This document shows positions 48,602-62,304 of a DNA stretch of 64,000 nt, piece by piece; within the stretch, counting starts at the first letter, position 1, and every line of letters begins with the position of its first letter. The position numbers were made by a program, and so were the translations under genes. Source of the stretch: Chionis minor (lineage: Eukaryota; Chordata; Aves; Charadriiformes; Chionididae); contig VZSF01007808.1 in NCBI GenBank assembly GCA_013398295.1, positions 62,001 through 126,000 on the forward strand, written 5' to 3'. The notes under the pieces were generated by a model. It was not told where the DNA came from. It was given only the letters and a program-made list of their open reading frames with translations, and did not search any database.

Positions 48602-50213
48602 TACTGTGATCCTCCTAGGAGGCTGAAAAGACATTGAACACTTTGAAGTCATTTATAATCTGCACTAAATTGAGAATGTCTGTGTACCTTTGAATAACAA
48701 AGGAAAGATCCTGCAAGAAAAGCAGGGGGCAATTTTGTCTGTAAAAGTGTGTTTCTATTCTATTTTTAGTGCTAAATGGAATAGTGCATTTAATATAATG
48801 AAATTAATAATGAATATATGAATGCATTGCAATAGTTACTAATAAATGAATGCAATTAGTCAAATTCAGAATAAATAATAAATATGAATAAACAATAAAT
48901 ATATGTAAATAATTAAAATAGCCACAAGTTTTAATTGAATGTGTCTAGTGAATGAAAGATCTTCTGCACATTGACAGTAGATGTCACGGCACTTACGAGA
49001 ACAGAATTTGTTGTCCCCTGTGGCGTATGTCTGGCTTTTTGTGCAAAATCGGCACCTTTGCAACCGAATGTCTTCAAAGTGTTTCAGTAGGGTGCAAAGA
49101 GCAGCAATGCAGAGGGAAACAACTGGGATCTTTACAGATTTTGCCAACTAACATGTGTCTGTATGGATACAGAGGGCACAGAAACGTCATATGGTTTCAT
49201 TTCACTGCCAAAACAGAGTAAACAAACAACTGGCCTTGCCAAATTCAACCGAGAATCGCAAACCTAGCCTTTGAGTGGACAAGGGAAAATTATTGTGTGT
49301 ATTCTCCTCTGAAACAACTCCACAGCAAAACTGTTTCTGTTGCACAGAGGTGTGGATCGATATTAGCATTTTGTGTTTGAGAAACACAGAATGATAAGAA
49401 ACACAACGTAATGTTGCGCAACAGCGTCACCCATGCACTGCATCATCAACGTTTGGCTTCTTTTTGTCAGCATCATCTTGGGCGTTTCCCCACCCCCCAC
49501 CCCGTGAGCTTTACTGCACCAGTCTGGCAGGTTTCTAGGTCACCAAAACTTGGGCCCTATAATCTGGATTTCACTGCCAGGCAAGTTTCCATTAAGTTTG
49601 CAGAGAATGGCTACGCAAATTACTGCCAACGTCTTTCTTTGTAGGACAAGGACTTGCAAAGGAGCTTTCAAAGCCTTGCTAAAACCTTTTCTTCACCCAT
49701 TTGCTTGATGCTAATAGACAGGAGAATGTCTGTAACTAATAATCCCCTCATTTGGAAATTCATCAGATTGCACAGACTGAATTTGTGCCCATCATGAAAG
49801 AGTAATTCATTTGGATTTCCTTCATGGCTGAAAATGAGTCCTTGATTACTGTTCTGGAAGTAACCTGGGAAGTAAGGGCTGCTCCAGCCATTACTGGAGT
49901 CATCAGCTGCAGTAATAGCATAATCGTAGCCTGCTGGTAGCGTTTCAGAGGGCTTTGCTCAAGTTATGTCCATCCCCATCTGTTTTCCCTGCCAGTTGAA
50001 TTCCAATGAATACCACTAAGCTACAAAACAGAAACACAAGCCCTGTCATTGCAGATAGCATCGATTTTATATGTCTTTTCTTCATAAGATAAATTAATAA
50101 CGGTCCTGAGTGCCTGGAATGAATGTGCATTGTTAAATGTCCTCTCATGTATTCAAAATGTCCAATTAATTTCAAATCAATGATTTGAAAAATTCTGGGC
50201 GGCAACAAAAGAA
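48602..50213. other. Unique non-coding stretch between two CR1 copies
   Basis: Includes an AT-rich low-complexity run at about 48776-48925 (AATAAAT-like). A Cys-rich minus-strand ORF at 48866-49147 was considered and rejected. Confidence 0.5.
48776..48925. repeat. AT-rich low-complexity sequence
   Basis: Dominated by AATAAT, AATAAAT and TGAATATA-like words with almost no G or C. Confidence 0.7.
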
Positions 50214-50785
50214 GCGTGTCCAGCAGGGCGAGGGAGGTGATTCTCCCCTTCTACTCTGCTCTCGTGAGACCCCACCCGGGATACTGTGTCCAGCTCTGGA
50301 GTCCCCAGCATCAGAAGGACGTGGACCTGTTGGAGTGGTGCCAGAGGAGGCCATGAAGACAATCAGAGATTTAGAGCTGCTCTGCTGGGAGGACAGGCTG
50401 AGAGAGTTGGGATTGTTCTGCCTGGAAAAGAGAAGGCTCTGGGGAGAGCTTATGGCCCCTTCCAATATCTGAAGGGGGCCTACAAGAAAGCTGGAGAGGG
50501 ACTTTTTACAAGGGCATGTCATGATAGGATGAGGGGGAATGGCTTCAAACTGGAAGAGAGGAGATTTGGATCAGATCTCAGGAAGAAACTTTTCACCATG
50601 AGGGTGTTGAGCCCCTGGCCGGGGTTGCCCAGAGAAGCTGTGGCTGCCCCATCCCTGGAGATTCAAGGCCAGGTTGGACAGGGCTTTGGGCAACCTAGTC
50701 TAGTGGGAGGTGTCCCTGCCCAGGGAAGGGGGTTGGAACTGGACGGTCTTTAAGGTCCCTTTCAACCTAAACCATTCTATGATTC
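50214..50785 (+). mobile_element. CR1 LINE, 5'-truncated
   Basis: Same region and subfamily as the copy 1.6 kb upstream and same orientation: 'ctctgctctcgtgagacccc', 'gggaggacaggctgagagag', 'ggggttgcccagagaagctg', then a tail with ATTCTATGATTCAATGATT. Several indels break the reading frame. Confidence 0.92.
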
Positions 50786-53700
50786 AATGATTTTTAGGTT
50801 TCATTATTGACTTGCATGATCACAGGTGCCTTTACTGAAGTCATTTGCTCGTGCAGTGACAGATTCACCAGGCCACACGACAGTACAATTCCTGCTCCAT
50901 GTTCTCTGGGAAATCGTGGAGCATTGTGGGGGAACAGAGGAAGTCCATTTGGGCATGTGAAAGCAAGTCTGCTGTATGCGTCAACACGGTTTGTCAAGCC
51001 AATTTGAAGTAAGATCGGCAAAGTCTGCAGAGCTGCAATGGTGATAAAATCATTTCATGTTGGGCTGTTATAAAAGCATCCCATGAGAATGTTTTTCTGG
51101 TACTACCAGCTCCGGTGATAGATCTGACTTTGTGACTTAAAGATGAAAAATTCTGCATCTTATGAATTGTTTGAGTCATTGAAAACCTTGGGGCTTGTTT
51201 CTTTGTTCTTATTTCTTTGTTTCGTTGTTTCTTTTGAGAGAATTATAGACATGTTTAGTTTTAGTAGCATTTGAAGAAAGTTTAACACATTAAATCCAGA
51301 ATAATTTCGCAATTGATTTAGGGTTAGTCATTCCATTTATCCATAAGACTGTTGATTATCAGTGGAAATGCCACACAACATTGCCTACTATATGTGTGTC
51401 ACAGTGTTGAATAAACCTTATGCATGATTTACTTATAATAAAAATATTTTTAATAATATTTTTAAATAAAATATAAAAATTAATTCCTTTGTTGGAGTTA
51501 CAAACTTTACCTGGAATGGTAATTGTTTGACTTGACAACTCAACAACGCGTTGGATTTCAACAAAAACTCTCCAGAAATCTCCAAGGGAGAGCTAATTAC
51601 AGTTGAAAATATTATAAAAAGAGTGGGGCGGGATGGGTGGAGAGGTACACTGTTCATTCTGGGTTTTCTTAATTCAGAATGAACAATACATTGCAGCCAA
51701 GATCCATGGAGCCCGAGAGCCCGTGAGGGCTGCAAGCAGCCCAAAATCTTACCTGGAGCCTGGAAAGGCTTCCTACAACTCTTTGTTAGATTCTGGGACC
51801 TAATTCCAGGTCTAAAGTCATGAAGCATCATTTCCATACTCAGATATGCAAATACAGAAGGTTTTTGAGACAGAGGTGGGAGACAGAAGTTGTCCCTACG
51901 TTTGTGTCTTGCTTTACTTTTTTTGACATACTTCCAAAATGATGGGACAGTACTACAGATGTTTTAACAGTCACCTCCAAATTTAGTTGCAGTTCTCCCA
52001 AAACCCCAAGATTTCATCTGGGATAAATCACTGAAATATCATTTAGCCAATAAAGTTCACGTTTGCTGACAATCCAGTCCTCAAAAATAAAAGTCTGAAT
52101 AAACTACGCAGTTCCACCAGGAAATAGGAGATGGACCCTTTGCAGTAGCATGCCAGAGTATGTCTTGGTTGCATTTGCTGCTCATTTCATCCAAAAAGCA
52201 ATGATTAAAATTATTGAATTACGTTAGCGTAGTCTTGGCTGTGCACCACAAGCCTATTGTAGAAAACACAGTTAAAACAGAAAACAAGAAAAATTCCTTG
52301 TTGGTGGTTCTTGTTGTTAAACAAGCAACCAGCGAATAATTATTGATGCTGTTGTCAGCGATTTATGTTGTCCAGGCATTAAAGCCTGACCGTGACTATG
52401 AGTTAGCTGAAAAATGCATGGTAGGGGGGAAAATATGTATTAATTTTTAGAAATCTTTGACTGATGTGTCCAGACAAGTAGGGTTTCTTTGCTTGAGTAG
52501 CTTAAAAAAGGAATCTAACACTGAGAAGCGTATGCCGGAGAGGCACGGCATGATGATGCTTCGGTGTGTAACACTTGTCTGGTTTTCCAACAGTTTTGGG
52601 AAAACTGTTTGTTTTCCCAAACAGTTCCCCTGTAAGAGACATGCAAGACACAGGTTGGTGTGGCCAAGCAGGGAAAGCGTGAGGTCATGTTTAAAACCAT
52701 GTGGCGGTAGTCCCTGAGCCGGTTTGTGTGCTGACAAGGGCCATGGAAACAGGAAGCTGCTCTGGGCACGTTCTTCCTCCCCATCTCGCTCCCACTTGTC
52801 CCATAAAAAGTTAAGTGTCGTAACTGGAGAGCGTTGGTTGTCCTGGGTGGGTAAATAATGCGAGTAGGGGATGTGTTGGTCCTGTTTCCAATAGATTCAT
52901 TGTAAATGGATGCCTCGTACCTTGTTTACTAACTTGGAATGATGCTGTCAGGATTAGAAAGGATTTTGCAGACTGCTTCAAATTAAACTGTTTGGTTCAG
53001 CTAGATTTGCTAAAACTGTGCTTATATTCATGCATATAATATATCCGAAGTTACCACACGGAATTTATATTATCTATGCCTGTATTAACATTGAGACTGC
53101 TTTAGTTAAGTTATTGAGAATACTTACACTTAATTAAAAAAAATAATGTTATGAGAGCCATATTTTTTTGGTTGCTTTTTCTAAAAATAAATAAAAAGTC
53201 CTTCATCACCCGTGCAGCATTGAAAACAAATCAAGGATCGCTTGATTGGCTTTTAGTCACCACCATATGCTTTTTTCCTTAGCAAAGGGCAGTAGGAAAT
53301 TATTGCATTACACAAGTGGAATTCAAAATGTTGCTGATGTACTTAAGGATGCTCTTTCCTGAGAAGAATCATTATGTATGACCACGCTCTTTAAAAATGT
53401 GATTACAACAGTTGAGCAGATGGTAGACACTTGGGGTCAGCTCTAAGGAGATCTGTATTTACAGTGTATTAATAATGGTTTAAACTTTCTCATAAATAGA
53501 TGTTGATTAATTTTAAATCCATTTGTAGAAACCTAGCATTGCCAGACTATTTCCTGAAACCACAATACAAAGTATGATAAACACCATCCGTTAATCCAGA
53601 CTAATGTACTCCACACGTTAAAAAAATTCACTAAAAGGATTAATGTAATTTTTCAAACATGAAAAAAACCAGATTGTATATTTCATATGTACTTTGTGTG

Positions 53701-55470
53701 TTGAATTTCTGACGGTCAACTCTTTTTGTTGATAGAATTATGTGTTTTTATCCTTCGCTGTAACATACTTTCAAATAGTTTATATTTAATTTTATATTCT
53801 GTTTGGGATTTCTTTTTCACTTTGTCACACAGCTATTTCATACCACTGAGCGGAAAATAGATTAATCCAATCAGGTGAAACAGCAGGAGGAAAAATTAGG
53901 AAAAGCCTATTTTAAAGGCAGGCTGACATAATTTTGGTGGAAATAAATAACATTTAACAGCGATTCTTAACCTTTGGCATGTTTTGACCCCATATTCTGG
54001 TTTTGGACTGTATAATGGTATAGGGCCTTTCTACAATCCTGACACCTGCTTGGAGGTCCCACCGTAAAAGTCATTGGGCTGAAATCTTAATCAATTCATA
54101 TCAATAGAAGTTCTGTCATGCTTTCACGGGAGTGAAGAGATGCATTGTTTACAGATACCGAAAATATCTGTACACGCATACTCAGATACTTATGTAGACG
54201 TGTATATATGTTTATATGTCTGTGTGTTCAGTGTGCAAGCAAGCAAGCGCAGAAGCATGTAGCTTTAAGTAACTTTCTGAAATTTAAGAATAATTAGATT
54301 AAAAATTCAACAGGCATCTGATACCGCTTCACAATCAACAAAAATACGAACCCCAAATTTAGGTTTCCAGCAGGGTCGTTTTATTTTCTTCATAAAAGCG
54401 TGTTCAAGAGAGATAATCCTCTCCTGATGTTAAGCAAATGTTAAGCATTGGAGAATTTATAGACCAAAAAGAAAAAAATAAGTTGATTGTTAATTGGTAT
54501 GAATCAGTTATCACGGTCATGAAATTTTATGAAGTGACATGCTTTGATATTGGAGCTAAAGGGTGAAGAACTGATATTGAGCTTTCAGCTTTACCCGCAT
54601 CTATAAACTTTTCAGCATGATTTTTTGCATAAAGATGTATGATTCCAGTAACTTTTTTGTCTTAGAGCTGTCTTTTCATTTTTTATCTGCTTCAGAATGA
54701 TAAAACCTAGAAATTTCCTTTAGAGCAGTAAATGTAGCAACTGCAAATTTCGGCACGAGCTGTACAGGGGCCATACAATTGAGGCATCCTTTCCAAGATC
54801 TTTTAAGCAGCAAGAAAATTAGCCTTTTTCATGTTTGGTTGAAATCTGGTTAATTGTGGACCGCGTTTAATGTTCCAAACTGTCATATAAAGTTTTACCC
54901 TATGCCTGTCCTCCTACTAAAATGGATAAAACCTAGGGATGAGGGAAAGTTCAGAATGTGTGTAAATATTATTACATAGTCCAAAGGAAGTGGTCACAGG
55001 TGCCAAAAAGGTCTCAGAGGGACAGACAGACCGAACCTTTTGTCACTGTGAAGCTTTTACACTGTAAGACATAACAATCCCAAACCAGTAAAGCTTCTAA
55101 GGCACATCTTAAAATCCCACTGAATTTAAGAACACACTTAAATAGGGTGGACTTCAGACTATGTGTATATCCTTTTGCTGCATGAGCACAAAGGAATGAC
55201 TGCGATATTCTTGCAAGGTGACCTCATCTTTCTGCCTGTGTCCACTCTGTTTTTTGGCTCATCAGACTTTCTACTCTGATCTTTGTCTTCCATCCTCTTT
55301 TCTGGGTGGCTAATGTAACTCATCAGAATCTGAATGCTTTGAAGAAATTGCTGTTCTGATGTCAGTAATTCCTTCAAATTCTTCATAAATTGAAGAAAAT
55401 TCTGACAATCTTTGCACCCTGCGCCTCAAAAAATGAACAGTCTATATGGAATGTACTTCTAAACTAATAA
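50786..55470. other. Unique AT-rich non-coding stretch
   Basis: No exon or named transposon. Notable only for an AT-rich block at 51435-51485 and a perfect hairpin at 52595-52621. Confidence 0.5.
52595..52621. repeat. Perfect 11-bp hairpin
   Basis: TTTGGGAAAAC and GTTTTCCCAAA are exact reverse complements with a five-base loop (TGTTT). Both sides are also flanked by CAGTT/ACAGTT words. No T-run or gene end gives it a terminator-like role. Confidence 0.8.
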
Positions 55471-55865
55471 CATCACAGAATCACAGTACCAAAGGAGTTG
55501 GAAGGGACCCCTGGAGATCATCTAGTCCAACCCCCTGCCAGAGCAGGTCCACCTACAGCAGGTGGCACAGGATGGCATCCAGGTGGATTGGAAATGTCTC
55601 CAGAGTTGGAGACTCCACCACATCTCTGCGGAGCCTGTGCCACCCTCAAAGGAAAGAAGTTCCTCCTCATGTTCAGATAGAACTTCCGATATTCAAGTTT
55701 GTGCCCATTTCCTCTTGTTCTCTCACTGAAAAAAGCCTGGCCCCCTCCTCCCGGTCCCCTCCCTTTAAGTATTTGTAGACATTGATGAGATCCCCCCTCA
55801 GTCTGCTCTTCTCCAGACTAAAGAGACCCAACTCCCTCAGCCTTTCCTCATAAGAAAAATGTTCC
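55471..55865 (-). mobile_element. CR1 LINE, 5'-truncated
   Basis: The reverse complement of a CR1 3' end: 'catcacagaatcacagtacc', 'ggagttggaagggacccctg', then 'cagcaggtggcacaggatgg' and 'gagatcccccctcagtctgc'. Same subfamily as 13420-13930 but inverted relative to it. Similarity ends near 'cctttcctcataag'. Confidence 0.92.
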
Positions 55866-58800
55866 GGATCTACAAAGGATGTACAATACTCTAGTATTCC
55901 TCCTTATATCTCACTGGATTTTTTTACTAATGTCTTTCAGTGAGCCCTTTCCCTGTCTATCTGCTCACTCTCCAGTTGTTCTTTCTCAACATGTTTTCCT
56001 ACATTGTTGCAGAAAATTTCCTTCTGGTTTCTGGCCATTGCTCCTTGTCTGCTTTATCTTCTGTGTCTGTAATGGCAAATCTTCCAACTGACCAACTTTT
56101 GAGTACCTGACGCTGTGGCAGATGAAGGACTGCTTCCTCCATGGGTGAGCTATTTGGGACAGGCGAGCAGGGGCACTCAGTACCTTTGAGGTACATTTAA
56201 GGTCTTCAAAACTCTTTTTTAAATTGGGAAAATTGAACTGCTCCTGTCTCATTATCATGAAACTTGTTCTTTGCATTCAAGCTTTTAAAAGTTTCTCCAA
56301 CTTGCAAGCTGGAACTGTGAGTCGCCCTGCACATCCAATAAATGCCTTTTGCAATACTGGCTTTATATATCATATATATGAGTTCTTTGTGACACATGCA
56401 AGAGAAGGACAGCTTTTGTTTCATTCCCAGTCATGCCATGTGTAAATATGGAGAGTTCCTATTTACCCAAATATGCTATTTCCTAATGCTCCCAGCTTCA
56501 TTGCCTGCCCCAACCCCCGCCCAAGCCTATGCTTACTTAGCAGTCCAAATTTTCTTTTTTCAAAAACTATTTAACTTGTACGTAGAACTCAGTGGCCTAA
56601 TCCTTTTAGCTTAAATTTGAGTAGATAAGCTGGAGGTCGATTTTTTCAGTCCTTAGCAATCCCAAATGAATTTTACACTTCGTAAGAATATTCGTGTCAT
56701 CTTAATATTTTCTGAATGATTTAGAACAGTATTAGCAGTTCTGCAAGAGCCTTATTTTGAACGCTTTCCGAATGCTTTGCCTTAAGTGATTCTATTCCTT
56801 TTTTCCAACCAATTACTGATCACAATGCTGGCCTTTCTGTTTATCAACTGACACGCTAAAACACATTCCAATACTTTAATTTCCCCAGAATGTTTTGCTG
56901 CTCTGTACAGTATCTTCATTACTGCTTGATATTTCTAAGTTCATTACTACATAAACCAGCTATGTTAAAACAGTGTGACTGTATTTTTGGAAGGAAGGAA
57001 CAAGAGCAACAAGTACGTTAGTGAAATACTTTGTAATGACCTCTGTTATGCTTCTTTTGAATCCATTAAAACTGCTCATGCACAGTAAGTGCCATAATCA
57101 TAGAATAATTGGCAGCCTGTCCTAGCCCAGAGTATGCTTGATGCTAACGAAATTAATTTGCGGGTGTCCTCGAACCCTGACTGCTTATTGCTGAGGGTAC
57201 TAAGAAGTCCCAGATTGAAGTGTCCTTCTGATGTTCACATCTAGAACGCAGCTATTTTAGCAGTGCTGAGGAGCACTTGCTCTTGCTTGCTTCACGTAAG
57301 ATGGTAGCAAGAGCGTGAGAAGTTTCAGCAGTTCGCATCTGCTGCAGTAAAAAGGAAATGTTTGACTTTCTGCCCAGCGCTGCTAAATACAGAAACTTGG
57401 AAAATAGGAATGTAAAAATACTCTTTCCCTTGAAAATGCTCTGTGATGCTATTTCCCAGGATGTATGGGTTGATTTTTGGCTTTAATAACATGGAAGTGG
57501 GAAATTTTTTTTGCGCTAAAATCTATGTCTGTTAGAATTAATTGTTCAATTTAGTCACATGTAAATTGTAACCAGGAAGTGCAAAGACTCGGGTAACTTC
57601 CCCGAGACCCAGCAATTAGAGAGCAATATAATGGTACTTCGATCTGAGCTTGTGTTCCCTGTTTCCTTACCTCACAAAAAGTTGGTGAACATGTCTTTCT
57701 AGAACTTTTAAAAGATGAATATACACATATCTAAAATAATACCTTATGCTGTTTAATACAGTAAGCAAAAATTACATTTCCATGGGCCTAGGCCTCAGTT
57801 CAGCAAAACACGTCAACTCCTATTTAACTTAATTCACCTCATCATATCCTCTCTGTATCCAATAAAAAATAAGTGTAACATGTATTGGGAGAAGGCACCG
57901 TCACTTAATTGCATGTCTGACTCAGCTCTGTATTTCAGCTAAAGTAATTGAACTTCACTAAAATATTTCAATAAAGTTACTGAAATAGTTGGATTAATTT
58001 TACACATTTGTGAGTCATGCTGTAGTCGCATGTCACAACGCTGGGTAAGCGTGGTGGTCTGGTGTCCCCCATGCCACCCGTCACTGGGAAGCGCCACTAA
58101 ATTCCCTGTAATCAAGGTGGAAATGCCACAGTCCGGGTAGAGGGCAACTGAGAATGACTTGAAATGTCCGTAAGTGCTCAGTTCCTGCCCCTACAACGGG
58201 TTTTCATGTCTTTTGTTTTCTAATCCTGTTCAAACCCTGCAGTTATCTACAACTTTTGAAAGTGCTCCATCTGCTCGTAGCTGTTTAACACATGGTAGAG
58301 GTGCACGGCCGCACACTGTATTTCGGGATGAGGTTAGGACCACGGCACACAGCCGGCAAGATTTTTTTTTCTGTATTTCTTTGAGCCTCAAAACTAAGTC
58401 AGGAAACTTACAGCCTTTAAGCGTTTCTCATTTCTGAAGACCCCAGCTCATATTTGCCACAAAATATTTTGGTTTGGTTCCTGCGCATTGTGGGTGGGTT
58501 TGAAAAACCTCTGATTTGGTAGAAAGGATCATCTTCGTTGGGAGGGTCTGTAGACAGGAGTGGTAGCGCTGTGGGTCCGGAAAGCCTACGGAGCACCAGT
58601 AGCAGCTCTCCTTGTCTAACGCCTGGCTGTTTGGGGCTACCTTTGTTATTTATAGCAAATAACCTTTGGCAGAATAAAGTTGGTGGCTACGTGGTACTAG
58701 ACATATATACTATATATAACGCAGTTCTTCTAGCCGCTCATTAATAATTTCCCGCGTGGCAGATGCAGCATTCAGATGAAACTAAGGCACATAAATCTGA

Positions 58801-59280
58801 CTCTGGTCACTCACTTTATTACGATAGGAAAAATCCTGAGTATGTTGCAGCAGAAATTCAGCCTAATGCAAGTAGCAGCTGCAAGTGTTCTTTAAAGTCC
58901 ATGGACATTTGGCTTTTTAAACAATTTTGGGGGGATTGGGGCACTACGTAGTCTGAAAGCAAAGGCAAAGTATATGAGTGCCTTCATTGTTGGCCCAGAT
59001 GGCATGACTTAATTAAATAAAATATCTGTGCTGCTTATGTGTTGATGTCTGACACTAGCCCTGGGCCAGGCTTGCAAATAACTGTGGTTTGCTAACATGT
59101 GGCTTTTCAAACAAAATCTGCATTAGCGCTCATGAACCGTGAGTAGTAATGTGGCCTGGGCTTGAGGCACAAGCTGGGTACTGAGCGATGAACAAAGCGA
59201 GGCTTGAAGGAGGAATTCAGCAGCTGTTCAGAGACGCTACATTTGGGTACTTACCCCGAACTCCTAGAAATCAGCTTGAT

Positions 59281-59315
59281 GAAAAAAAAAAGAAAAAAAA
59301 AGAAGAAAAAAAGAG
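59281..59315. repeat. A-rich purine tract
   Basis: Thirty-five bases of only A and G on the plus strand. Confidence 0.85.
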
Positions 59316-62265
59316 CGTCTTTGCTAATTGTATTTAGCTTCTTTCAGGTATACTAAGACCTTGGTTGCCAGCTGTTCTGTTTCAGCGGGGAGCACAGGAC
59401 ATGGCGAGAAGGGTGGGAAGAAGCTACCCTTGTCTTTCAGCAGTTTTGGTACGGCGAGGGTGCCGAGGTGGCACCAAGGCACCCTTCCGCCTCCTGGCTC
59501 CAGGTTCGCCTCAGACTCCTGATTTCAGGGTGCCACCGCAGCTGCTGGCAGGACACTGCTGTCACACAGAGAAAGCATTCCAGCCTACTTCATTTCTGGG
59601 GCTGGTGAGCAACTGCTAGCAGTTCCTCATCGAGGCCTCTGAGGAAATTTCTCTGCTTTTTCAGCAATAAGGTGTCTTCTTCCCTACAGTGGCATTCCTT
59701 GATGGCAAACGCCTCTGTGGCCTCTGCTCACCACCAGAATTTTGGTAAAGGACACCCAGGGAAGCCAAGACTTGAGACTGCCAAAGCGATGGTGTTTTTT
59801 CCCTCCATTCCCCCAATGGTAAATATCGAGGTTCCACTTTCAGCTATAATGTGTGAAGTTACTGTGAAAAGATGCTGTCTGAGGGGCAAAAACAGACAGC
59901 GCATTCATGTCTAGACTAAAGCATGTGCAAGTTTCCAGGTTGGAAAAAAAAGTCCAAAGAAAAGTGCTGAGAGAGAAGACTAAGTACAAGTCACCCCTGC
60001 CACCTGCAGCTGATTGAGAAGGTGAATGACGCAGCCAGAGCAGGAGGAGGTGGGAAGAAGTCCATGGGGGGCAGGTAGAAGAATGGACGGATGAAGTGAG
60101 TCACCACAGATAGCAACTGGGATCCAGCTGTGACTGCTGGAGAGGTTTGGTGTTCTATGGAATGGACTTATCTGTGTTTTTCTTAGAGCAAATAATTTTA
60201 GGTAATAAATCGGGTTCTAATCTTGAGCTAGTAGAGATACATTAGCTGTTACTTGACTAGCTTTTGGCTTTGCAAACGAATCTTATATCAGGCACACATC
60301 TTTGCAATCAAAAAAAAGTGGAAAAACGTCCTTTACATTCAGTTTGGGTGTTTTCCCACATTTCGGTTTGCTTCATGCAAACTCCAAAAAAGGCTTTATC
60401 TTTCAATTCAGTCTGCAAAGCTGACACTTGGCCTATCAGTGCTTGTAGACGTATCCTTGCAACCCGGAGCACAAGCACACTTGTGGTTCAGAAAGGATCT
60501 CCTCGCTGAAGGATCTGACCTAAATACTACTAATATTTGCTAGGTGGTTATCCATATCTCTTGGGGAACACGTGTAGGCAGATATCAGAGCTGAGCAAAC
60601 CAAGACAGAAGTCTAAAAACTCCCTTTCAGTGCAGGCAATCTAATATAAAGTGCTGGTGCATGTGGTTTCAAGGGCATCCGTAAGGGATGAATCAGGATC
60701 TTAATTCCTGCGTAAAAATTGTCCATATCTTGCACCAAATAGAGATGATTGCTATCATGCCATCTGGAAATCGAGACATTATTCTCTGTACTCTAGCAGA
60801 GAATATTGAAAAATCTAGAACATTTCATCCTCCAGTACAGTTTCTTTTTAACTACTAATGCCCTTTTGTTCAGACAAATAATATCTGGTCGCATTTTATA
60901 GTTGATAAAAAAAATAAACCAGCAAATCTTCAGCTGGGAGAGAAAAAGCGTTTGTGATGGATTTTCCTGCTCTCTTCCTGGTCTTGCCCATTTTCGCTGA
61001 CGGTGACTGGGATCGCAGTCTGTCATTCAATAAAGCCTGGAAACATGTACTGAGCTTAACCTGTTTGCCTAAGTTGCATTTACTCAAATATAATTTAACC
61101 CTAGAGTTAAAGGTCTGTTAAAGGCTTTTTTCAGAAAAATAATATACTTCTAAACTTAGAATCAATTAAGGAAGAAATGGGATATGCTTCAGTGCTCAAA
61201 CTATGTGGATTAAAAAGAAATTCTGACATAGAGGAAAGCACGCAAGTGAAGGTTACCCCGAGGCAGTCTTAATGTAAAAGCTGACAAGTCAATGCATACT
61301 TTCTTGCTTACTAATTTAATTTTTTCAACAAAAAGGTGAACCGATCATGGCAACTCCCTCATCACACAGCACACACGGATAATCTTGTGAATAAAATAAA
61401 ATATGCCTTGCCCTCCTGCACTTTTCCTCATCTCTGGTTCCTGAAAAAGTGAATAATGAAGTATTTTATAGCAGTGCATATCTCCTTGTTGTTAGTTAAT
61501 GGCACTAAAATAAAACCTAGTTTAGCAATACTGAAGAGGTAGTGCAAGTATCCTGTAGTGACGTGTGCTATATATAAGAACACACCACACTGAAGATGTA
61601 ATAGTAACATCTCTAAATACCCTGCAAATACTTGCAAAAGGATCTGTGCATACTAAAAAAGCTTATCCATTTTTTCCGTCTGAGTTGGTTTACTTTCCTC
61701 ACTACAAACTCTGTCCCTGACATTCTTTTCTGACTAGTACAACTACAAAATTCATTATTTCACTCTAGTCCTGACAATATTAAAAGCTGGTGAAAGGAGG
61801 AGAAGACCAGTGGGGTTTTACGTGGATTGGTGGCCACGTATTCTTCCATTTAAGTACGGAGATAACATTACTCTGAGCGTTTTGAAAGTTAAAGAGAAAA
61901 TAGATAGCTGAAATAATAAAAGTAGATTGCTGGCAGAAAAACCCTGCGCATTTTATATTATTGAATTTGTAATGTAATATTGCATAATCCAGCTGAGCCA
62001 GAAAAGTACCTGGTTTCTGCTGTGAGCCTTTGACTATAACGCTGTCATAGCACTTGGTGTCTTTTCTGCCTAACGAAGAATGAGCAAGCTACTCTGAGGC
62101 TGTTCAGGGCATTTTTTGTGGGGAAAGAACCTGCAAGCATCAGATGCTGAGCATCACAGGGTAGCAGGAGGCACTTGTCCACTTCTTCGGAAGATCAGTG
62201 CATTTCTGAAACAATTCTCACCAAAGATTTTGCAGTCTGGAAACCCAGTCTCTGAACATATAAAC

Positions 62266-62304
62266 TGTTTTTTGTTTGTTTGTTTTCTCTTTTTTTTTCC
62301 CCAG
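62266..62304 (+). repeat. T-rich tract with acceptor-like end
   Basis: A (TTTG)n stretch runs into TTTTCTCTTTTTTTTTCCCCAG. It has the form of a 3' splice site, but no donor or coding exon is visible downstream. Confidence 0.6.

Noticed and set aside
48866..49147. Minus-strand ORF with a Cys-rich zinc-finger-like stretch
   Set aside because: Cys spacing fits no finger I know, the end runs through AT-rich low-complexity DNA, and no neighbouring exon is visible.
57085..57125. 'ataatcatagaataattggc' as a CR1 tail
   Set aside because: No CR1 3'-UTR sequence follows.
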